Part shown: piece by piece, positions 6,545 through 13,221 of the stretch
Layout: the number at the start of each line of letters is the position of its first letter
How positions within the stretch are numbered: the first letter of the stretch is position 1
From: Anaerobacillus sp.
Lineage (GTDB): Bacteria > Bacillota > Bacilli > Bacillales_H > Anaerobacillaceae
NCBI GenBank assembly: GCA_007120055.1
Contig: SKOL01000348.1
Coordinates: 1-13,917, forward strand
Direction of reading: 5' to 3'
DNA: 13,917 nt
Notes under the pieces: generated by a model
Databases searched by the model: none
Seen by the model: only the letters and a program-made list of their open reading frames with translations
Told to the model about the DNA's origin: nothing
Made by a program: the position numbers and the translations under genes

Positions 6545-6990
6545 TTTTTGAAGTTTTTCTTGTTTTATTTGCGATAATCCATTTCTTCTTGCGATACATA
6601 CACTTTTTCTTGCGATTTTCCCACGTTTTCTTGCATCTCGGAATTTTTCTAGCTTTTTTCTGAAGTTTATCAACTTTATTTTGCGATGACCCTTCTTTTT
6701 CTTGCGTTACACACTCCTTTTCTTGCGATTTTTCCGCGTTTTCTTGCACCGCACAATTTCCACAGCTTCTTTCTGAAGTTTATCAACTTTATTTTGCGAT
6801 GCCCCCTCTTTTTCTTGCGTTACACACTCCTTTTCTTGCGATTTTTCCACGTTTTTTTGCAGCACTCAATTTAACAAGCTTCTTTCTGAAGTTTATCAAG
6901 TTTTATTTGCGATCCTCCCTCTTTTCTTGCGATACGCACTCCTTTTCTTGCGATTTCCCCACGTTTTCTTGCACCGCATAATTTTAAAAG
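6545..6990. repeat. Four tandem ~113-bp units with helically phased TTGC words
   Basis: GAAGTT anchors at 6550, 6662, 6775 and 6888 give unit lengths of 112, 113 and 113 bp. Each unit contains four TTGCG or TTGCA words: 6569, 6589, 6610, 6631; 6681, 6702, 6723, 6744; 6794, 6815, 6836, 6857; 6907, 6927, 6948, 6969. Spacing inside a unit is 20-21 bp and the gap between clusters is always 50 bp. One reading frame inside a unit gives a heptad-like Gln/Glu/Lys-rich peptide. But 113 is not a multiple of three, so the frame breaks at each unit and I treat the array as non-coding. Confidence 0.9.
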
Positions 6991-7019
6991 TAATTTTTTT
7001 AGATGGTTTCACAAAAGAA

Positions 7020-7061
7020 GGAGCTGTCCCAAAAAGTGTCAGACACTTTAGGGACAGCTCC
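7020..7061 (-). terminator. Long palindromic terminator after the second AbgT gene
   Basis: GGAGCTGTCCC (7020-7030) and GGGACAGCTCC (7051-7061) are perfect reverse complements, with AGTGTC-AGACACTT pairing inside, so nearly all 42 nt can fold. On the minus strand TTCTTTTG follows. It starts 9 bp past the AbgT stop codon. Confidence 0.85.
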
Positions 7062-7069
7062 GCTAATTA

Positions 7070-8599
7070 CTATCTCGTATAAAGAATCGGCGATCCTGGA
7101 CCTAAATCAATTCCAAGAGTCAACCAAACAATTAGCATAATCACCCATACAATTGAAAAGGCAATCGAGTACGGAAGCATCGTAGAAATGAGTGTACCGA
7201 TACCAATTTTCTTATCATATTTTTGTGCAAAGGCAATAACGATTGCAAAATATGGCATTAGTGGCGAAATAACATTTGTTGTTGAATCAGCGATACGGTA
7301 CGCCAACTGAGTAAGCTCAGGGGAGTATCCTAACCCCATCATCATCGGAACGAAAACCGGTGCCATAATCGCCCATTTTGCCGAAGCACTTCCGATAAAT
7401 AAGTTAATGAAACCAGCCACTAATATGAACGTTAAAATTAGCGGAATTCCTGTAAACCCTGTTGTCTCTAAAAACTCCGCACCTGAAACGGCCAAAATCA
7501 TACCTAGATTTGTTTCGTTAAAATAAGCAACAAATTGTCCGGCAGCAAAGGCTAACACGATGTAGGCGCCCATCGTTGCCATCGTATCTGATAATTGTTC
7601 AGCGACATCTTTGTCACCTTTAATCGATTTTGTTATTCTTCCGTAAACAAAACCTGGTACGAAGAACATGATTAAAATGACTGGAACTAAAGATGCAAAA
7701 AATGGAGAATTAATAATTTCTCCTTCAGGCCCCCTTAAAGGTCCCCACGTAGGCACAATGAGTAACGCTAACGCTGCAATAGTGATAATAAACGCTACTA
7801 AAGCGCCTTTTAAACCTTTCTTTTCTAAGCTTGACAAACCTTCAACTTTTTCAGTAATACCACCTTCGTATTTACCGAGGCGAGGCTCAACAATTTTGTC
7901 AGTCACAAATGTCCCGACAATCGTTAAAATAAACACTGAGACAATCATAAAATAATAGTTCATTGCATAGTTGATCGTATCGGCGTAAACTGGATCATAC
8001 ATTTCAGCTGCATGTTGAGTTAATGACCCTAGTAAAGGATCTAATGAAGTTAATAAAAGGTTAGCACTGAAACCGGCTGATACCCCAGCAAACGCTGCCG
8101 CTAAACCAGCTAATGGATGTCTACCTAAACCTGCAAATAAGACCGCTCCCAACGGAGTTAATACAACATAACCAGCATCGGCAGCCATACTTGACATAAT
8201 TCCGCCAAAGACTAGTGAAGCTGTGATTAACTGATTAGGCACTGACATCACTAACGCTCGAAGTGCTCCACTAATTAGCCCTGAACGTTCAGCAATCCCA
8301 ATACCAAGCATAGTGACAAGGACTGTTCCTAACGGAGCAAATCCTGTGAAGTTTCCAACCATACTTGTAAAAATATAATTAATTCCTTCAGCGCTTAATA
8401 AATTTGTTACAACTAAAATTTCGCCCTCTTGCGTTGGGTGCTCTACTGTTACTCCTAAAGTAGAGAAGAACCATGAGAAAATAATGACTAAAACTGCAAA
8501 TAGCGCGAATAAAGTAACCGGATGAGGCAACTTATTACCAACGCGTTCAATCGTATCTAATGAACGGGCAATAAAGCCTTTCTTTTTGTTCTCAGTCAA
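7070..8599 (-). CDS. AbgT-family transporter, copy 2
   Basis: A polytopic inner-membrane transporter of the AbgT family, whose founding member imports p-aminobenzoyl-glutamate in E. coli. Other members export antifolates such as sulfonamides. With the TTG start at 8599 it has 509 residues, the family's usual size. Characteristic blocks (numbered from that start) are LPHPVTLFALFA (24-35), GIGIAERSGLI (99-109), MAADAGYVVLTPLGAVLFAG (138-157) followed by the GRHPLAG region, and near the C-terminus TTNVISPLMPYFAIVIAFAQ. GAGGGG directly abuts an ATG at 8608, which is too close to use, but lies 9 nt before the in-frame TTG, so I chose TTG. It follows copy 1 in the same direction, but a strong terminator separates them. 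No abgA/abgB-like hydrolase is nearby, so the substrate cannot be named. Confidence 0.93.
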   Translation of the reverse strand: MTENKKKGFIARSLDTIERVGNKLPHPVTLFALFAVLVIIFSWFFSTLGVTVEHPTQEGEILVVTNLLSAEGINYIFTSMVGNFTGFAPLGTVLVTMLGIGIAERSGLISGALRALVMSVPNQLITASLVFGGIMSSMAADAGYVVLTPLGAVLFAGLGRHPLAGLAAAFAGVSAGFSANLLLTSLDPLLGSLTQHAAEMYDPVYADTINYAMNYYFMIVSVFILTIVGTFVTDKIVEPRLGKYEGGITEKVEGLSSLEKKGLKGALVAFIITIAALALLIVPTWGPLRGPEGEIINSPFFASLVPVILIMFFVPGFVYGRITKSIKGDKDVAEQLSDTMATMGAYIVLAFAAGQFVAYFNETNLGMILAVSGAEFLETTGFTGIPLILTFILVAGFINLFIGSASAKWAIMAPVFVPMMMGLGYSPELTQLAYRIADSTTNVISPLMPYFAIVIAFAQKYDKKIGIGTLISTMLPYSIAFSIVWVIMLIVWLTLGIDLGPGSPILYTR

Positions 8600-8691
8600 A
8601 AATACCATCCCCTCAAAATTATTCTGTATATTTTGCTGCTAACTTTATTATTCGCAAAAGCGTTCTAGATATTAATTTTTAATGTAAAAAA

Positions 8692-8743
8692 AAATGGAGA
8701 TGTCCTATAAGTGTCTGACACTTATTTTGGAACATCTCCATTT
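8692..8743 (-). terminator. Palindromic terminator between the two AbgT genes
   Basis: AAATGGAGATGT and ACATCTCCATTT pair at the base, with ATAAGTGTC-T-GACACTTAT at the tip. On the minus strand it is followed by a long T-run (the A-run before 8692). It ends copy 1 and implies that copy 2 has its own promoter in 8600-8690, which I could not pin down. It shares its AGTGTC-GACACT core with 7020-7061. Confidence 0.88.
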
Positions 8744-8801
8744 ATCTCTTATTCTCTTGTCTACCGTAAGTGATCCGTCATTTTATAGATAGTCAAATTT
8801 A

Positions 8802-10331
8802 TTATTTCATATAATGAATTGGTGATCCTGGACCTAAATCAATTCCAAACATCATCCAAGCGATTAGCATGATCACCCATACAATTGAAAAGGCGATCGA
8901 ATAAGGAATCATCGTTGAAATTAACGTACCAATTCCAATCTTCTTGTCATACTTTTGTGCAAATGCTATGACAATTGCAAAGTATGGCATTAACGGTGAA
9001 ATAACGTTGGTTGTTGAATCAGCGAGACGATAAGCTAACTGTGTAAGTTCTGGTGAATACCCTAGTTCCATCATCATCGGTACGAACACCGGAGCCATAA
9101 TTGCCCATTTTGCTGAAGCACTTCCGATAAATAAATTAATCGTACCAGCAACAACGATAAACGTTAAAATTAATGGTATTCCTGTAAAACCTGTTGTTTC
9201 TAAGAACTCTGCACCTTTAACGGCCATAATCATGCCAAGGTTTGTTTCATTAAAGTAGGCCACGAATTGACCAGCTGCGAAAGCTAAAACAATATAAGAC
9301 CCCATCGTTGCCATCGTATCTGATAACTGATCTGCAACATCTTTATCATTTTCGATCGATTTTGTCATTTTACCGTAAACAAAACCTGGAACGAAGAACA
9401 TAATTAAAATAACAGGTACTAATGAAGAGAAGAACGGTGAATTAATAATCGCTCCATCTTCACCACGTAATGGTCCCCACTCTGGAACAATTAATAATGC
9501 TAAAGCTGCAATTGTAAAGATAAAAGCAACTAACGCTCCTAGTAACCCTCTCTTTTCAACTGCAGTAATTCCTTCAACCTTTTCAGTAATACCGCCTTTA
9601 TACGTTCCAAGACGTGGTTCAACAATTTTTTCCGTCACAAGTGTCCCGATAATCGTTAAGACAAATACCGATACAATCATAAAATAGTAGTTCATCGCAA
9701 AGTTGATCGTTTCTGCATAAACAGGATCATACGTTGCAGCGGCTTGTTGTGTTAATGAACCTAATAATGGATCTAATGAAGTTAATAACAGATTGGCACT
9801 AAAACCTGCTGATACCCCAGCAAAGGCTGCTGCTAAACCTGCTAACGGATGTCTTCCTAATCCTGCAAAAAGAACAGCACCAAGTGGCGTTAGTACAACA
9901 TAACCTGCATCTGCAGCCATACTCGACATAATTCCACCAAATACTAATGCAGCAGTAATTAACTGATTAGGCACAGACATTACTAATGCGCGTAGTGCTG
10001 CACTAATTAACCCAGATCTCTCAGCAATCCCGATACCGAGCATTGTTACAAGTACAGTTCCTAATGGAGCAAACCCTGTAAAGTTTCCTACCATACTCGT
10101 AAACATATATTTAATTCCATCAGCACTTAGTAGATTTTTTACTTCTAAAATTTCCCCTTCTTGAGTTGGATGTTCTACACTTACCCCTAGAGTAGAAAAT
10201 AACCAAGAAAACACAACGACAAAACCTGCAAATAAAGCAAACAATGTAACTGGATGAGGTAACTTATTACCGACACGTTCAATCGTGTCTAATGAATTCC
10301 CAACAAAACCCCTATTTTTGTTATTGTTCAA
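8802..10331 (-). CDS. AbgT-family transporter, copy 1
   Basis: A close paralogue of the 7070-8599 product (about 80-85% identical by eye, no gaps over most of the length), with the same AbgT blocks: LPHPVTLFALFA, GIGIAERSGLI, the MAADAGYVVLTPLG segment and TTNVISPLMPYFAIVIAFAQ. Transport of p-aminobenzoyl-glutamate or a related amphipathic compound is a family-level inference. Start choice: GAAGGG lies 9 nt before TTG at 10331, exactly as in copy 2, and both proteins then have 509 residues. The frame is open back to an ATG at 10403 with a fair AAAGGGTG site. The homologous stretch ahead of copy 2 contains stop codons, so that 24-residue extension is probably not coding. A terminator follows at 8692-8743. 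It differs from copy 2 mainly in loops and a few membrane-face residues. Confidence 0.93.
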   Translation of the reverse strand: MNNNKNRGFVGNSLDTIERVGNKLPHPVTLFALFAGFVVVFSWLFSTLGVSVEHPTQEGEILEVKNLLSADGIKYMFTSMVGNFTGFAPLGTVLVTMLGIGIAERSGLISAALRALVMSVPNQLITAALVFGGIMSSMAADAGYVVLTPLGAVLFAGLGRHPLAGLAAAFAGVSAGFSANLLLTSLDPLLGSLTQQAAATYDPVYAETINFAMNYYFMIVSVFVLTIIGTLVTEKIVEPRLGTYKGGITEKVEGITAVEKRGLLGALVAFIFTIAALALLIVPEWGPLRGEDGAIINSPFFSSLVPVILIMFFVPGFVYGKMTKSIENDKDVADQLSDTMATMGSYIVLAFAAGQFVAYFNETNLGMIMAVKGAEFLETTGFTGIPLILTFIVVAGTINLFIGSASAKWAIMAPVFVPMMMELGYSPELTQLAYRLADSTTNVISPLMPYFAIVIAFAQKYDKKIGIGTLISTMIPYSIAFSIVWVIMLIAWMMFGIDLGPGSPIHYMK

Positions 10332-10426
10332 ATTTACCATCCCTTCAAAATTTTCTGTCATTACTTTTTTCGACAAATTTATTATAATTGAAAAGGATTT
10401 CATTAAACACCCTTTACAAAGTATAC

Positions 10427-10470
10427 AGAATAGAGGAATATTTATTTATTATCAAAAATAAATAAATATT
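10427..10470 (-). promoter_or_regulatory. Sigma-A-like promoter overlapped by a perfect AT palindrome
   Basis: On the minus strand TTGATA (10455-10450), a 17-bp spacer and TATTCT (10432-10427) form a reasonable promoter about 90 bp ahead of the AbgT copy 1 start. The spacer and -35 lie inside a perfect 14-bp inverted repeat, AATATTTATTTATT (10437-10450) and AATAAATAAATATT (10457-10470) with loop ATCAAA. A repressor operator is a reasonable reading. Pure A/T composition makes chance symmetry easier. Confidence 0.42.
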
Positions 10471-10566
10471 ATTACAATATAATTATAATAACTTGTTTCT
10501 TGCTTTGGATGTCTCACGGTTTTCTTTATTATTAAAAATTCTTATAAACTTAGAAAATTTACAAGA

Positions 10567-10582
10567 CTCGCCTAATGGCGAG
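10567..10582 (-). terminator. Short GC hairpin after the BCCT gene
   Basis: CTCGCC-TAAT-GGCGAG forms a compact 6-bp GC-rich stem about 35 bp past the BCCT stop codon. The following minus-strand tract (TCTTGTAAATTTTC) is a poor T-run, so termination may be partial. Confidence 0.55.
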
Positions 10583-10617
10583 CCTTTGTAATGCAGTGAG
10601 AAGTATGAAATATACAA

Positions 10618-12111
10618 CTAACTACTCTCTTCTCCCTTCAATTCTTTAAACAACGAAAAACACATTAAGATCATAATGATTGAAAATGGTAAAGCTGTGA
10701 CAAGGGAGGCAGTCTGTAAGCCTGTCAAACCACTAGCCAATAGTAAAATCGCGGCTATCGCTGACATAAATATCCCCCAAATTATTTTCGTTCCTAAACC
10801 AGGATTAAGTTGATCTTTAGAAGTCATCATCCCAAGCACAAACGTTGCCGAGTCAGCCGAAGTAATTAAGAACGTAAAAATTAAACTAATCGCTACAATT
10901 GAAAGAAGCATTCCAAAAGGAAACTGATTTAATGTCACAAATAACCCATTTGTAACATCGTCTTGAACCGCACTTACAATTTCATACCCCTTGACGGTTT
11001 CAAAAAATAAGGCGCCGCCACCAAACACGGCCATCCAAGCAATCGCCACTAAAGGTGGGACAAACATAACCCCAGTGACGAATTCACGAATCGTTCTTCC
11101 TTTTGATACACGGGCAATAAACGTACCAACGAAAGGAGACCAAGCCATTGCCCAAGCCCAATAGAAAACTGTCCAATCATTTAACCATTCTTGTTCTTGA
11201 TGAGGGTTAATGTTAAAACTCATTTTTGTGAAATTTTCCACGTAACCACCAAGACCAGAAACGAACGTATTAAAAATATGAAGTGTTGGACCAACTAACA
11301 ATGTAAATGCCATTAAGAAAAAAGCAATTGTTAAATTTACTAAACTTAAAATTCGAATTCCTTTATTTAAACCTGTAATGGAAGAGAATAGGTATGTACA
11401 CATAAGAACCGCAATGATAACTAGTTGTGTTCCGATATGATCAGGAATTCCAAATGTGTAATGTAAACCTCCATTCACTTGCATAACACCTAACCCTAAG
11501 GAAGTCGCAACACCTGTCGCGGTTGCTAACACAGCTAATATATCAATCGTCGAACGCCAACCTTTTACATTACTGAGTTTATTTTTCATTAACGGTTCAA
11601 CCGTTGTACTAATCAGTCCCTGCTTTTGTTTTCGAAACTGAAAATAGGCAATACAAAGCCCAATCACAGCAAAAATCGCCCACTGATGAATTCCCCAGTG
11701 AAACATTGAATATTGAATAGCCGCACCGATGGCTTCTTCCGTTTTCCCTTCGTAACCTGGCGGTGGCGAGATATAATGTTTTACAGGCTCCGAAACTCCC
11801 CAAAAAACAAGCGCCACCCCGAAACCAGCCGAAAATAACATGCCGATCCAATTGTAATACGTATACTCTGGTTCATCACTATCCTGACCAAGCTTGATTT
11901 CTCCGTAGCGACTAAACGCTAAAAACAAACAAAAAACAATAAAAAATACGGCAACAATTAAATAAAAGCTACTAAAATAAGTAGTCATCCACCCAAATGC
12001 CTTTTCTGCATAATACGAAAGCGTTTCTGGAACTAGTGCACCAAATAAAAGAAAAACAGTAATAACTACTGTTGAAATCCAAAATACAAAATTAAATCCT
12101 TCTTTTTTCAT
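10618..12111 (-). CDS. BCCT-family transporter (glycine betaine/choline/carnitine type)
   Basis: A 497-residue secondary transporter of the betaine-choline-carnitine family, normally Na+-coupled uptake of compatible solutes such as glycine betaine across the cytoplasmic membrane. About twelve hydrophobic segments are visible. The family blocks are GMLFSAGFGVALVFWGVSEP (90-109) and the signature region WTVFYWAWAMAWSPFVGTFI (313-332) followed by ARVSKGRTIREF. The aromatic residues W313, W318, W320 and W324 correspond to the substrate-binding tryptophan region, and SADSATFVLGMMTS (418-431) is also typical. The C-terminal tail after the last membrane segment is short (about 10 residues), unlike the long osmosensing tail of BetP, as in OpuD/BetL-sized members. 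AAAGGAGAT lies upstream of the ATG with good spacing. The exact substrate (betaine, choline or carnitine) cannot be read from sequence. The gene is divergent from the 12339 membrane-protein gene. Confidence 0.94.
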   Translation of the reverse strand: MKKEGFNFVFWISTVVITVFLLFGALVPETLSYYAEKAFGWMTTYFSSFYLIVAVFFIVFCLFLAFSRYGEIKLGQDSDEPEYTYYNWIGMLFSAGFGVALVFWGVSEPVKHYISPPPGYEGKTEEAIGAAIQYSMFHWGIHQWAIFAVIGLCIAYFQFRKQKQGLISTTVEPLMKNKLSNVKGWRSTIDILAVLATATGVATSLGLGVMQVNGGLHYTFGIPDHIGTQLVIIAVLMCTYLFSSITGLNKGIRILSLVNLTIAFFLMAFTLLVGPTLHIFNTFVSGLGGYVENFTKMSFNINPHQEQEWLNDWTVFYWAWAMAWSPFVGTFIARVSKGRTIREFVTGVMFVPPLVAIAWMAVFGGGALFFETVKGYEIVSAVQDDVTNGLFVTLNQFPFGMLLSIVAISLIFTFLITSADSATFVLGMMTSKDQLNPGLGTKIIWGIFMSAIAAILLLASGLTGLQTASLVTALPFSIIMILMCFSLFKELKGEESS

Positions 12112-12276
12112 GATCGATATCTCCTTTCTTGTGAGAGCACAATCGTTATTTACATGTCAGGTGGTAACAATTAACCCACACCCCCGTCTTGTATGAAAAA
12201 ATATTTTTGGTTGCTTTGCATACATTACTTTTCTTATAACCTTGTAATCTAGTAGTAAAACTTCCAAAATATAATA

Positions 12277-12302
12277 GTTTCTAATTTTTTATTATCGGGG
12301 AT
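12277..12302 (+). promoter_or_regulatory. Weak sigma-B-like promoter ahead of copy B
   Basis: GTTTCT (12277-12282), 14 bp, then GGGGAT (12297-12302) resembles the general-stress pattern GTTTAA-N12-14-GGGTAT with two mismatches in the first box and one in the second. A TATAAT at 12270-12275 is also present but lacks a well-spaced -35. Low confidence. Confidence 0.28.
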
Positions 12303-12338
12303 TTAATAAGAAACAGATTAAGTTAGGAGAGAGAAACG

Positions 12339-13061
12339 GTGTCAATCGACGTTTTTGTCATGGGGATCTTTTTTGTAACCATACATTTATTAGCAAACGA
12401 AATAATTCCCGCGGATCGCATAAAGCGATTACGTTGGCTTTCTTTTTCCGGTGGGCTGGCAGTTTCTTATGTTTTTGTTTATGTATTACCTTCTTTACAC
12501 CGAGAGCAACACCAATTAAAAGATTATGCTAGTACCCTTACGATGGAGTCGGAGTTATATTTTATTGGCCTTTTAGGACTATTATTATTTTACGGAATTG
12601 AAAACTCGGTAAGCTATGCACAAGCGAAGGGCTTTGCCGAATATCATGCATTTTTTTGGCTTCAAGTTGGATTTTTTGCTTTTTATAATATGCTCATCGC
12701 TTATACTGTTATGGCTTCGGAAATTAAAGGAGTTCAAGCAGTATTTTACGGAGCGGCTATCGGACTACATTTTATCGCAGTCGCTCACGATCTTTGGAGA
12801 AAAGACCCTGAGCGTTACCGAAAAACTGGGAGATATATACTAGCATCTGGTATTTTCGTAGGATGGGGGATCGGTACTTCGATTCAACTATCTTCGGTCA
12901 TGCAATCTCTTATTTTCGCTTTTATTTCCGGAGCAATGATTTTGAACGTATTAAAAAATGAGTTACCGAAAGAACGTGATGCCCACTTTCCGACATTTGC
13001 ATTTGCTATTATTTCCTATACATCCGTAACATTGGCGTTAAAGTACTTTTTTGAGTGGTGA
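12339..13061 (+). CDS. Multi-pass membrane protein, paralogue of the 1415-2140 product (copy B)
   Basis: A 240-residue integral membrane protein, roughly 60-65% identical by eye to the 1415-2140 product over its full length with only one residue of length difference. Near-invariant blocks are IHLLANE (15-21), the FSGGLAVSYVFVYVLPSLH stretch (36-54), TMESELYFIGLLG (68-80), GLHFIAVAHDLWR (142-154) and FAFISGAMILNVL (193-205). His144, His150 and Asp151 inside or beside a membrane helix are candidate metal or proton ligands. Such strong conservation in membrane segments suggests a specific transport or sensing role, but I cannot name it. A ZIP-like fold is only a guess. The start is GTG at 12339, preceded by AGGAGAG at good spacing. 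It is divergent from the BCCT gene and convergent with the CoA-dehydratase-type gene, with twin hairpins in between. Confidence 0.85.
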   Translation: MSIDVFVMGIFFVTIHLLANEIIPADRIKRLRWLSFSGGLAVSYVFVYVLPSLHREQHQLKDYASTLTMESELYFIGLLGLLLFYGIENSVSYAQAKGFAEYHAFFWLQVGFFAFYNMLIAYTVMASEIKGVQAVFYGAAIGLHFIAVAHDLWRKDPERYRKTGRYILASGIFVGWGIGTSIQLSSVMQSLIFAFISGAMILNVLKNELPKERDAHFPTFAFAIISYTSVTLALKYFFEW

Positions 13062-13108
13062 AGGGGAGTTGGTTGGAAGAAATGATTTCTCTTCGATCAA
13101 ATTTGCTT

Positions 13109-13155
13109 GAGAAGAGGAATCCAAATGCCAAATGGATTCCTCTTCTCTCTTTTTT
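13109..13155 (+). terminator. Intrinsic terminator after copy B
   Basis: GAGAAGAGGAATCCA (13109-13123) pairs perfectly with TGGATTCCTCTTCTC (13133-13147), a 15-bp stem with a 9-nt loop, followed by TCTTTTTT. It ends the plus-strand transcript and lies about 48 bp past the stop codon. Confidence 0.88.
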
Positions 13156-13161
13156 ACACGA

Positions 13162-13196
13162 GAAGAGAAATTCAAACGCGAATTGAATTTCTCTTC
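13162..13196 (-). terminator. Second hairpin, probably ending the convergent minus-strand gene
   Basis: GAAGAGAAATTCAA (13162-13175) and TTGAATTTCTCTTC (13183-13196) form a perfect 14-bp stem with a 7-nt loop, about 25 bp past the minus-strand stop codon at 13222. The minus strand has no clean T-run after it. Its stem echoes that of the neighbouring hairpin (GAAGAG..AAT), suggesting a local duplication. Confidence 0.6.
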
Positions 13197-13221
13197 GTTC
13201 CAAACCTCAATTTCCTACCTT

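Noticed and set aside
6528..6749. Gln/Glu/Lys-rich minus-strand frame (QEKECVTQEKEG-type heptads) within the TTGC array
   Set aside because: The frame shifts at every 113-bp unit boundary, there is no ribosome binding site, and composition follows the repeat. Treated as a by-product of the 21-bp period.
6545..6990. CRISPR array
   Set aside because: Units are whole 113-bp near-copies with no unique spacers, and there are no cas genes.
10332..10403. 24-residue N-terminal extension of AbgT copy 1 from an ATG at 10403 with AAAGGGTG
   Set aside because: The homologous stretch before copy 2 has stop codons, and the TTG starts give both proteins identical lengths. The extension cannot be fully excluded.
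12243..12275. Sigma-A promoter TTGTAA..TATAAT before copy B
   Set aside because: The spacer is 21 bp, too long for normal recognition.
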